NCBI GenBank assembly: GCA_002189035.1
Contig: CM007989.1
Span: forward strand, 5,053,001-5,117,000
Length of the DNA: 64,000 nucleotides
Reading direction: 5' to 3'
Source of the DNA: Utricularia gibba
Lineage: Eukaryota; Streptophyta; Magnoliopsida; Lamiales; Lentibulariaceae
How positions within the stretch are numbered: position 1 is the stretch's first letter; every line of letters begins with the position of its first letter. The position numbers and the translations under genes are program-made. The notes beneath the pieces are model-generated. The model was not told where the DNA came from. It saw nothing but the letters and a program-made list of their open reading frames with translations, and searched no databases. This document shows, in pieces, positions 35,316 through 45,027 of this stretch.

Positions 35316-37450
35316 AAATACGATCTTGCCTTTGGCAAGTCGAGTCATGCCAATGTTCATGAGAAAAGACAAGTCTATGGGGAGATGTGGGGGTCCAATG
35401 TGCAGATTTGCATTTTCTAAAATGTCAGGACCAAATTCCTTCAGAGCCAAATAAGAAATCCAATTGCCAAACCGCAAAGTTAAAACGCGATTTCTATTCC
35501 CTACTTCCTTCTTCATCAGATCAGCCAGTAAAGCACCAACATTCAAGGGCCTTTTCATCATTAAGCTCCACAAAATAAAAGTTTCATTTTTAAACAGAGA
35601 ATTGAAGGCACGCTGATGCTGGAAAAAGGAAGCAGAAAGCAAAACATGAATAACCCTCCACACAGGGTCTACTATCAAGCTGGCCTTATTTCCTTTCTGC
35701 TTAAAAATAACTTCACACTGCCCAGTCAATTGTTCATACACTTCATGCTCATCAAAGTAGTCTATTCCAGGAAAATCAAACATAGAGGTTTGGAAAGCAG
35801 TGGAATTCACATCATCCTCAGAAACCAATCCTAAGGCTTGATTCCAATCGGCTAAAGAGTAGGCAAACCATTTTCCAAACAATCTAAACCGAAGAATACC
35901 AGGGGCAAAGACAGTTTTGGGCACATCATACACAAATGTCGTGAAAAATTCATAACACAATTCAGCACAGGCAGGCAGCTTGTTCTGGAAAATATGAAGG
36001 AATTATGTACCTGCCAACCGTTTGTTTACCTCCTACTCAATGCCAAGATGTTGTAGTGTTTCGGTGTCAAGGTAGCGCACCGTTTCTGGCCCTGCTCCAA
36101 AAATTGTATCCAGCTTTTCTTTGTGGGCCCTACTGCTGAACCGGAGGTATTCTGTAAAAATTTCTGTGTCCTCCTTAGTGAAAAATGCGCGCCCTCCGCT
36201 AGTCATTCTTCTTGAACAGTCTTCCAACTCTGCCATGGTGATCTCCCTATCTGCAAAAATAGTGGAGCCAATAGGGGTTCAATCATTTTCTCTTTACCTT
36301 TTCCCTCCTTGCGTTGTTTCGCTTTTCCTCCCTTCTGCGTTTTTCCGGTCTCCTTCTCCTCTCGTGGCCGTTTCTTTGGTTGTTCCTTGCGGACAGTGGC
36401 ACCCTCCTCTCTGGCTGTCTCGATGGTTGTTGGTGTTTGTTCAGAACTCTTCCTTGCTGGAGGCTTCTTGCTTGTGGCCATGTCCTATTTATTGGCAGTT
36501 GCTGCCTCTCTTGTTGGCTAAGGGGGTACCTGGGTAGGGGCAGGAACCTTTTCTGGTTCCTTATGCTTGCTTGCTTCAGCCATATTTGTCTTTGTATTGG
36601 CATCTACTGCTGCCCTGGTTGGCTCAGAAGGTGTTGACAAAGGCGCAGGGGCCTTTTCTGGGACCTTATCCTTGTGTGTTGCTGCCGTGCCCTTCTTCTT
36701 GCCGGCAGCATTTTCCTCCTCCCACTGTTTGGCTGCCAAATTATCTTCATCTGCTCTCTGCTTGCGCGTTCTGTAGGTCCGATGAGTCACACATTGCTTG
36801 ACTCTGCTACGCTTGCCCTCAACAGGTCTTACCGTGGTATTCCCTGCTGAAGCAGTGTCTTTTGGTGCAGCGGCAAGGGCAGATTTGGGGATACCCCTCT
36901 CCGGGGGGTCTGAAATTTCCTGGTCCTCAAGGAAATCCGCATAGATAGGGTCGGGTGTAAGCGGGGGCCCAGGGGTGAAGCGCACCGGTGGTGGAGTAGT
37001 AGCAGAAATAGTAACCACCGGAGCTGGGGAAGGGGTGCGGTTGTTGGCGGGCGGTGCTGCGGTAGAAGGACAAGGCGTACCTAGTGTAAGAGAAAAATCA
37101 ACGGAACCCACCAGATTTTCGGGCGGAGACGTAGGCTTCGGTGAGGGCGTAATGGTAATAGGTTCGGGTTGCAGCACTGGTGTGGGCAGAGAGGTGCTTG
37201 AGGCGAGTGTGTGAAGATGGGCGACGTGTAAGCCTAGCAGCAACTGCAAAATGTCGGCTTCCACCTGTGCAGCGAGCAGCATTTTGTTGGGAGAGGGCCT
37301 AGGGCGCGCGGCAGAGGGTACGGTAACAGAGTGAGGGAAAAACTGAATAGTGCGCGGCAAGACAGAGGATGGATTGGTGGTTACGAAGGCTGCTGGAATA
37401 GATGGGTGGTCAAGGGTGGCCGGCGGCACGGCGGTGGAATCAGAGGATGG
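35268..37450 (-). pseudogene. Envelope-position accessory ORF of element B
   Basis: This is the third reading frame of Athila-type elements, after pol. Its role is unknown; it sits where envelope genes sit in retroviruses. The N-terminal part starts MANFPSSDSTAVPPATLD at about 37450, and is Pro/Ser/Thr-rich, then Lys/Glu-rich (KKRPREEKETGKTQKGGK). After a frame break it reads FFTKEDTEIFTEYLRFSSRA. The C-terminal part (35268-35960) resembles the 'putative plant transposon protein' domain: CYEFFTTFVYD, LFGKWFAYSLADWNQALGL and WRVIHVLLSASFFQ. It runs into LTR sequence at 35315, so its true end is lost. It has several stops and shifts. Element D has a counterpart at 58645-59769. Confidence 0.7.
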
Positions 37451-37824
37451 GAAGTTCGCCATGGAAGGGATGCAACGGTTCTGTGAAAAGAGGTAAGGGG
37501 TGCGAAAAAGGGAAAGTAGCTGTTGGGAAGAAGGGTTCCCACTCTTTTTAAATTGAACCCACTGGGCCTGTGTGACTAAAAAAATATAAAGAAAAGAATT
37601 GCAACTACACAGGAGATGGGCCATGGCATCAAAAACTAATAGTGGGGTAGAAAAACCAAAAAGATAACAGATTGCAACCGTACAAAAAAAGAATGCCTAA
37701 CTAAAAGTCAAAAAATAATAATGCATAAAGGAAATAAAAGTAGAAAATACTAGTTACCTCCCAGCGAGGACCCTAGAATAAGTCTTAGGGTAAGACTTAA
37801 GTGCAGAATCACTTAGAGGGGAAT

Positions 37825-38750
37825 TTAAGTGAATGCCACAGCATCCACAGGGTGTCCCACTTCATCAATCATGAGCTCATGGAACCCTTTCAATCTGTGA
37901 CCATTCACAGTAAATGAGCTAAGCATGTCTCTATCAAACAACTCAATGGAACCGTTAGGATTTACATGTTTAATCACAAAAGGTCCTTCCCAACGAGATT
38001 TCAGTTTACCTAGGTGAAGTTTGAGTTTAGACTGAAATAATAATACCTTTTGTCCAGGTTCAAAGTGCTTTCGCAAGATCTGACGGTCATGGAACTGCTT
38101 CGTGCGTTCCTTGAAGATTTTAGAATTCATATAGGCCTTATGTCTTAGCTCATCAAGCTCTGAAAGTTGGAGCTTTCTCAAGTCACCACTGCCTTGAATC
38201 TCCAAGTTCACTCGCTGGATCGCCCATCTTGCCTTCTGCTCTAATTCAATGGGCAATGGCAATGTTTACCATATACAAGACGAAAAGGAGACATACCGAT
38301 GGGGGTTTTGAAGGCTGTGCAAATTGCCCACAAGGTGTCATTCAACTTGGAGCTCCAGTCCTTGCGAGAAGAAGTCACAGTCTTTTCCAGAATTTGCTTG
38401 ATCTCCCGATTAGAAACTTCTGCCTGCCCATTGGTCTGAGGGTGGTAAGAATTAGATGGCTTGTACCAGACTCCATAGCTTTTTCGCAATCTCTCCATAG
38501 CCTTGTTAAAGAAATGGCTTCCACGATCACTGATCAAGGCTTTGGGTGTTCCAAACCTCACAAAGATGTTATTCTTCAGAAAACGTATGACTGAATGAGT
38601 ATCTTGTGACTTGGTGGGAATTGCCTCTATCCACTTTGAAACATAGTCCACTGCCACCAGAATGTACTCATAGCCATCAGAGTTTGGAAAGGGGCCCATG
38701 AAGTCTATTCCCCACACATCGAACACTTCTGGAACCACAATTGGCTGCAT
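37825..38750 (-). pseudogene. Element B integrase core and C-terminus
   Basis: The first frame (38241-38750) has the DDE integrase core, which would insert cDNA into [21 protein letters not shown] carries the first Asp, [15 protein letters not shown] the second, and [16 protein letters not shown] the Glu, so all three catalytic residues are kept. The second frame (37825-38262) overlaps in another phase. It begins [20 protein letters not shown] and has WEGPFVIKHVNPNGSIELFD and VNGHRLKGFHE, the gypsy integrase C-terminal part. A frameshift separates them at about 38250. The integrase zinc-binding part is in the preceding frame. Confidence 0.9.
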
Positions 38751-38786
38751 TGGTATTTCATGCCGGTTTGAGATATTCCCTGTTCT

Positions 38787-39644
38787 CTAGCAGTTCTCGC
38801 AGCTCTTACAGTAAGACTTGGCATCTTTGAAAACTGTTGGCCAATAATAACCACAATCCAGCACCTTCTTGGCACTACGGTTAGGACCATGGTGCCCTCC
38901 ACAAGGAGATGCATGACAGAATGCCAACACTTGCTGAATATCATCTTCATTCAAGCAGCGTCGCACAACACCATCAGCACAATTTTTCCATAGATAGGGG
39001 TCATCCCAGAAATAGTGCTTACTCTCACTCTTCAACTTCAGCTTCTCATAACTCTTTAAATCCAAAGCCATCTCTCTAGTGCACAGGTAATTGGCTATGT
39101 CAGCATACCATGGTTCACTAGTCTTACCTGCATCAGCTTTAATTGTGCAGAGTTGTTCATCTGGAAATTCTTCAACAATTGGAACACCATCCATGGGTTG
39201 CTCGATTCTGCTAAGATGATCTGCAACTTCATTGAGCTTCCCAGGCTTATCCCTTATTTCCACATTGAACTCTTGCAGCAATAAGACCCACCTCATAAGC
39301 CTTGGTTTGGTCTCCTTCTTAGACATGAGGTGTTTGATGGCAGCATGGTCTGTATGCACAATCACTTTGTTACCCAACAAATAGCTTCTGAACTTCTCTA
39401 AGGCAAATACAACAGCTAGCATTGTGACAGAAGAGCTAATTCCAATTATATCATCCAGCGTCCAGCCAATAGCCTTGCTGTTAGCCTTGAGAACGTCCAT
39501 CAACTTCGTCTCTTCTTCATAAGAAAGATCAGCACTAATAATCATTGGCTTTGAATTGTCACCAATAAATGCATACTTGAGATGTGAAGGCAAGGGTTTC
39601 AATTCTGGTGATGCAACACTAGTCACCTCTCCAAGCTTCACCAA
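38787..39644 (-). pseudogene. Element B pol segment: RT core deleted, RNase H and zinc finger kept
   Basis: The 285-residue frame starts with the pre-RT linker ([36 protein letters not shown]). It then jumps straight to [16 protein letters not shown], the RNase H domain ([20 protein letters not shown]). The whole catalytic palm, including the usual YxDD, is missing, with the frame kept across the join. It continues through [20 protein letters not shown] to the integrase zinc-binding motif [20 protein letters not shown] ... CKSCENC. Without RT it cannot reverse transcribe. Confidence 0.9.
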
Positions 39645-39695
39645 GTCTTTATCTTCAATGAAACATTCCAGAATTACATGCTCAGCTTCCTCCTC

Positions 39696-40801
39696 TTAGA
39701 GTTCAACATCTTGTCTAAACAATTGAAGAATATCATGCTGCTCTTCATCAAAAACTTCCTCTACTAATTCATCAACGACATCAACTCCAGTCACAGGTGC
39801 AAAATCATCAGGGAACTTTTCAGTTTCATTGGTCTTAAAGATAGAAATATCATCAGCATAACCAATAGTAATGGCTCCTTTCCTACAATCAATTTGAGCA
39901 TTTGCAGTAGCTAGGAAAGGGCGTCCAAGAATCAAAGTATTATCATTCACCCTAGCTGGAGGCATTTTAACAACAACAAAATCGCAAGGATACAGGTGTT
40001 AGAAACTCTAACAAGAACATCTTCAGCAATACCCTCTGGAATGGCCACGAATCTGGTTGCAAGTTGTAATTTCAAGTTGGTTGACCTGAGGGGTTCCAAA
40101 TCCAATGCCAAATAAACTTCATAAGGCATCATGTTGATTGAAGCGCCTTGATCTGCCATTGCCCTGCTGATGAATTTAGTTCCTACCTGGATAGGAACAA
40201 AAAATGTTCCAGGGTCTGAACATTTTTCTGGCATCGGTTGGGTTAGGTATGCGGAGACTTGAGCACTGACTTTGATCACGTCCTCATCCTTGCTTTTCCT
40301 CTTCGAACTACACAAGTCCTTCAATACTTTCATCCCTTTCGGCACTTGCCTTAAATAATCTACAGCCTTCATGGTGATCATTGCAGAGTCCAAGGCTGAA
40401 ATGATAGAGTCCTTTTCTTCTTTCCTTGCTCGAGCTTGCAATCTTCCAGGAAAAGGAGGCGTCTTCTTGATCTCAACAACAGGTTCCCCTGCTGCCTTTT
40501 CATGCTGCACCTTATCCTCAGAATTAATTTGAATCCCTTCTGCTGCTTTGCTGTGGCTTATAGGGGCTTTTCGGTCAGGGAGCTGCTTTCCCCCACAAAG
40601 TTCTATAGCAGAAATGTTGGCCTTCGGATTAGCATTTGGCTGAGATGGTAATTTCCCTGAGTTTCCTTTCAGTTCAGCGAGCTCTGTAGCAAGTTGGCCA
40701 ATTTGCCTCTCAAGACTCTTCATCATCTTCTCAGATTCAACATCCCTTTTGGCCTGTTCAGCATCACGTCTGGCCATGTTTTCCAGCATCATCTTCATCA
40801 T
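39696..40801 (-). pseudogene. Element B gag C-terminus and aspartic protease
   Basis: The frame at 39947-40801 begins in a helical gag tail (MMKMMLENMARRDAEQAKRD) and reaches the protease: RAMADQGASINMMPYEVYLA, with the active-site Asp in D(Q)GAS and the flap-side ATRFVAIPEGIAEDVLVRV. It breaks and continues at 39696-39965 with LILGRPFLATANAQIDCRKG, the protease C-terminal part, then an acidic linker. The protease would cut the polyprotein. At least two frame breaks. Confidence 0.85.
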
Positions 40802-41098
40802 TTCTTCGGTGGAAGGAGGTGGTTTAACACCTGAAGTGCTTGGCTGGTCGACTCTTTGATGTGGGGGTTGATAAGGCCTGTTTTGATACCTATTCCCTTG
40901 CTAAACACTCTGTCCTTGTTGAAACGAAATTGGTGGAGCTGCTTGCTGCTGCTGTTGAGTGAATCCCAGATGTTGTGGATTCTCCACGTGGGTGCTTCTC
41001 CAGCTAAAATTGGGATGATTCCTCATAGGCTCAAATCGCTGGTCATTTTTGGGCTTGAAATAATCCGCTCTATTATTCATGTACCCATTGCACTTGCT

Positions 41099-41470
41099 TT
41101 AATCTATCGAATCCATGGTGTGGACAGCTCGAAAGAAGAGTTGTGAACCTGTCCCAATTTTGCTGAAAATATTCTCAAATTTGCTTTGAATTTCATATGC
41201 TCTCGAGGTAGGAAAAAATTGATTTAAAAATGCTTTCTTCATTTCCATACAGCTTCTAATACTTCTAGGTTCAAGTGTATTGAACCACATCTTGGCATGT
41301 CCTTCAAGAGTAAATTGGAAGACTCTGAGTAGTAAATCATCCTCAGTCACGTCCTTGGGTTGCAGCAAAGCTCCAACAGCAATACAATCATCAATATACA
41401 TATGAGGATCCTCATTCTTGTTCCCATAATACTTAGGAAACAGAGCAAGAGTTCCTGGCCTCAACTCCAA
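41099..41470 (-). pseudogene. Element B gag (capsid part)
   Basis: Retrotransposon gag domain, which would assemble the particle. It begins MELRPGTLALFPKYYGNKNE, followed by PHMYIDDCIAVGALLQPKDV, LRVFQFTLEGHAKMWFNTLE and FLNQFFPTSRAYEIQSKFEN, all characteristic of Athila gag. A TAG after DSID interrupts it; related translation (FKPKNDQRFEPMRNHPNFSW) continues to about 40860 in broken form. The N-terminal part toward 41590 is truncated at the junction with element A LTR. Confidence 0.85.
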
Positions 41471-41590
41471 ATTAATTGCTGCTGTAGGAAAGGTAATGCA
41501 GTGCCCTCGGTATGTATGATCTGGTGACTCATACTCTCAAATAGTCTTCTCCAAAATATTCACAAGTTGTTGGTTATTTGGTCAGGACAG

Positions 41591-42129
41591 ACGACTGATA
41601 TCTGAAAAGCGAGATCGCATTGCAGGAGCACAAGGTAGCCGACGTTTGCAGACACCAGGATTCGGTCAGGTCGAAATCTCCTATAAGTAGAAGAAACCAC
41701 AACAGAGAGGTGATGAACGTTGGGAATGGGTTGCTAAGTGTCGCGGTTTAGCATATTCAACGCATCAAAAGATATTTATAAACCATGCTAATCTACTACA
41801 CGAATCACAAGAATTAATGTAGTGTGGCAAGCAAGGGTCGAATCCGCAAGGAATGGTTGTAATTTCCTGAAGTTTAACACATTTACTGGAAACAAGGGGG
41901 TTTTCTGGATTTAAGTCTAATGCGGGTAAGACGTAAAATAACAGTTACTGGAATAAACGAGTTGCAGGGATGAAGAGGGACTGAAATTAACGTGAAGGTG
42001 CATAAAACATAAAATAAAAGTAATTTGGCTGGGTTTTACACCAGGGTCTAGCTCTTGTGTCACTCAAGAGAGCCCTTAGGCTTAAACCCAGCTTGGAACG
42101 CTTGAAAACAGAGTAATAGTTTGCAGAAA
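41591..42129. repeat. 540-bp direct repeat, right copy
   Basis: 41591-41710 matches element A LTR (34776-34895) and 41711-42129 matches the start of element B LTR (34896-35315), with only a few differences. Thus the A/B insertion boundary itself is present twice. Confidence 0.85.
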
Positions 42130-42924
42130 CAGAGCATGGTTCGCAGGAACAGTAAAAGCACGTTAAACTTAAAGGCAAACATGAAAGGCTTAGTCAAGAA
42201 CATGATTTAACGCATAAATAAGGTCTACAAAGGCTCTATCGTTCGCGACAAGGTGCAAGAACATAACAGAAAGCATGTAAACGTTGAAGGAAACAGTAGC
42301 TAGTTGTTAACGAAATAGAAGTGCAGAAAATAGAAAAAGAAGTGTCTAGTGGTTGCTCTCGGTCGTAGATCTGCTGGAAATCAAGTTTCTGGGCGGAAAG
42401 ACGGTGTACACGTAGATTTGGAGGTCGCCGGAGACGTTCGCCGGAGAAACGGAGTTCTCCTTGCTCCCGCTCGCTCCTATTCACTGCCTGTGCACTCTGC
42501 GTGCACAGTGTACTCTCTCTCTTCTCTCCCTTCCTTTTCCCTTTTGCAGCTCAAAATTAAGGGTAGCTTTGTCTTTTCCTCAGGCTTCTAGAAGGGAGAT
42601 CTCTGCTCCATATCTTATCTCTTCAGAAGGGCGGCTACTTTCGGCGGAAAGTAGCTTTTGCACAGCTTTTCTTTCCCTTCTGACTTGTCAACGCGGAAAG
42701 TGCGCTACTACAGTACTAGCTCTTACCTTGGTAAGACGTAAAATATAGACTGGACAAAATATTAGAGTTTTCGGCTCAATTGTTGCCAATTGAGCCTGTT
42801 TTCACAATAAACACATTTTAGCAAACTAAATACGCAAAAGAAGATAATTTAGCATACTAAACATTTATCCCTACAAAACATGCTTAAAAACATATATAAA
42901 AACATAATAAAAATGGTGTTATCA
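41711..42924 (-). repeat. Element B 5' LTR (complete)
   Basis: 1214 bp with TG...CA ends (TGATGAACG ... GTTATCA on plus). The minus-strand start TGATAACACCATTTT resembles the solo LTRs at 31240 and 52732. The opposite LTR is cut to 420 bp. Confidence 0.85.
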
Positions 42925-42929
42925 AGAGG

Positions 42930-43105
42930 TTGGTTGGACTCAAAAGATTTCTTCAATTTGTATTCTCCTCTTCGTAACCTCCATCTAGTGAAGCTCTTTT
43001 CCAGCGAGCTCTGGCAGCTTTGTGGTTTTTCCACTTTCCGGCGGTTTCCACGTAAAAAATCCTTGCTCACTCTTATTTCAATCAAGCCAACCATGAATAA
43101 CGTGA
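42930..43105 (+). repeat. Element A 5' LTR, second part
   Basis: It matches the middle of the 3' LTR (from about 48022) through CAACCATGAATAACGTGACT. The last 90 bp or so of the LTR and the primer-binding site are missing; the gag start follows within 30 bp. Confidence 0.8.
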
Positions 43106-43131
43106 CTAAAGTCAATCACTAAGTGTTGATC

Positions 43132-43764
43132 ATGGCGGAAAATAGCATAGCCACCAACTCGACTCAGGACGGAAACGCCGATGCGAGAGACCTCGGCCTT
43201 ATGATCACCAGCAGGGAGCAACTGAAAGTCCTACTAACCGAAATCCTTGCCGACCTCCGAGCACCTTCAGGTCTCAACTCCAACGCCCAGGAGGGAACGC
43301 CCGAAACTGCACCACGAGCGGAGAAGCAACCTATTATCCCGGATTACCCCCCCCGGATACGGAGACTGAATCCGAAACCAAGGAGGAAATGCTACGAAGA
43401 AAGAGGTGCAACCAAATCATATATGAGCCGGGGACCGATAGGGAAAACATGGCTGGAAAAATCTTGGAAGAAAGGGAAGAAGAGCTGAGAAGAGAATTGG
43501 ATCAGATCCGGAAAAGATGAGAGCTCATCACCGCTCGAGCGCCACCGGGAGAGAAAGAGAGTAGGGGCTTCAGGGACGCCCTCGACCAGAATGTCTGCAC
43601 CGGAAGAGGAGATGTCCTTGACGACATTGATCTAGCCTTGAAAAATAGTGTTGAAGGAACGGCGAGGACCCCTGCACTTCGTTTTGACCCCTTCTCGAAC
43701 GATTTAGTCGAGGAAGAACCCGAGAGAGGATTCAGGATCCCAGACGGATTACCCACGTATGACA
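43132..43764 (+). pseudogene. Element A gag, N-terminal part
   Basis: The frame starts MAENSIATNSTQDGNADARD at 43132 and shows REQLKVLLTEILADLRAPSG. A frameshift at about 43360-43380 leads into ERGFRIPDGLPTYD, the region just before the conserved gag core in Tat-type elements. In-frame TGA (DQIRKR stop) and shifts break it. Instead of the gag core the sequence jumps to integrase at about 43765. Confidence 0.7.
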
Positions 43765-44179
43765 TAAGAGTCCTCATTCTTATTGGTTTACGGTTCAGAA
43801 GCCATATGCCCTATCAAACTGACTTTGAAGAGCTACCGGGTAGAGCATTATAATGAAGAGGAAAATACTGACCTCCGAAAACTGGAATTGGAGCTGTTGG
43901 AAGAAAAGCGGCAAATCATCTATAGCCGACTAGGGGCTTATCAGAGAAGAATGGAGAAGAGTTACAACAGCTCGTTATCCTCAAGGGAATTCTCCGAGGG
44001 AGATTTGGTACTCCGAAGCATCCAACCACAGAAACATGTCGGAAATTGACTGCAACTGGGAAGGCCCTTATCGGATTTCAAGGGTAATCGGAAAAGGAGC
44101 ATATCGCCTGGAACAATTAAATGGCGTGGAACTCACAAGGTCGTGGAATGCATCGCATCTAAGGAAATTCTACGCCTAA
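43765..44179 (+). pseudogene. Element A integrase C-terminus fused to gag
   Basis: From LLVYGSEAICPIKLTLKSYR (about 43777) the sequence follows the C-terminal integrase region of gypsy elements. It reads RVEHYNEEENTDLRKLELEL, AYQRRMEKSYNSS, FSEGDLVLRSIQP, then after a one-base frameshift at about 44048 NWEGPYRISRVIGKGAYRLE and RSWNASHLRKFYA, ending at TAA 44177-44179. The gag core, protease, RT, RNase H and the DDE core of integrase are all gone. The deletion joins gag and integrase within a few bases. Confidence 0.85.
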
Positions 44180-44285
44180 CCGACTCAATATCATTCTTTG
44201 TCACACGATTACGCAAGATTCGGCATTCTCTTCCCCAAAACACTCACACGCCTATAAATTCCTCCGAAGTGGAGATGGGTAAATG

Positions 44286-44430
44286 AAACCGCAAGCCTTG
44301 GCCGAATCGCGTAAGCCCAGGCAGGCCATCAAAGATCTAAACCACAAGCCCTGGCCGAATCACGTAAGCCTAGGCAGACCATCAAAGATCTAAACCACAA
44401 GCTCTGGCCAAGTAACGTAAGCCCAGGCGA
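44286..44430. repeat. 53-bp tandem repeat, 2.7 units, in element A
   Basis: Units begin AAACC(G/A)CAAGCC at 44286, 44339 and 44392, an exact 53-bp period. The unit contains GGCCGAATC.CGTAAGCC and CATCAAAGATCT. It lies between pol and the antisense ORF, in the 3' untranslated part of the element. Confidence 0.9.
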
Positions 44431-45027
44431 ATCTCCTAAATCGGCGTCCCCCACGGGATACAGAAAATCGACTCGGGGTCTCCCCGATATATATATGTGA
44501 TCCACCAACCCAAGCGTCAATAGCAAGAATAAGCCGTGGTACAATTCAGGCACCGGTTTAGGTAAACCGCTCGCGTAAGCCCCGAAAAGCCCTTAAGTAT
44601 TGACCTTACTGTCGAAATCTCAAGATGGCAAGAGCACCTGAAGCAAATCCATCCATGTTCAAAACAATGGGGTATGCCCAGAAGAGGGCCCTTTCGGATT
44701 GGGGAAGTCGCTCAACCCATGAGGGGTTACGACCTACTTCCCTAGCAACGGTTCAGCTCGCATGAGGAAATACTAAGGCAAACTAAAATCAAAAAGCCCA
44801 ACCAAAGGGTTGGCGAGGAGACACCCACCCCCGATCACAAAAGCATAGGCGAATCTTTCAAGCCTAAGCACATGATAGACACAACAAACCGACTCGGGGC
44901 TTCCCCCGAAATATGACATCACCAAAGGCAAAAGTGATCGCAAAAAAAAGAGTAAATTAGAAGGAAACCCCGAACCGGGAGACCAAAAATATCCAAAAAG
45001 CCCCACAGCAGGGGGAAAAACATCAAG
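44431..45027. other. Element A 3' untranslated region
   Basis: Non-coding, moderately GC-rich, with scattered decayed echoes of the tandem unit (CGTAAGCCC and AAGCCTAAGC). No protein motif recognised. Confidence 0.5.

Larger units (their letters stand above)
34896..42924 (-). mobile_element. Element B: Athila-like Ty3/gypsy, rearranged
   Basis: The TSD AGAGG is present at 34891-34895 and 42925-42929, in element A's 5' LTR. The right LTR (41711-42924, 1214 bp) is complete and on minus starts TGATAACACC. The left LTR is cut off after 420 bp. The internal part (35316-41590, minus) runs gag, protease, RNase H, integrase, envelope-position ORF. The leader with the primer site and the end with the polypurine tract are missing. 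Instead 120 bp of element A LTR lies directly before the right LTR. The RT core is also deleted. Immobile. Confidence 0.85.

Noticed and set aside
36121-37214. Several plus-strand frames of 70-138 residues
   Set aside because: All lie opposite the Pro/Ser- and Lys/Glu-rich envelope-position ORF of element B and have no recognised motif.
34776-42129. Reading the 540-bp direct repeats as LTRs of a separate element
   Set aside because: The repeat contains the A LTR/B LTR boundary together with B's TSD, so it is a duplicated junction and not a terminal repeat.
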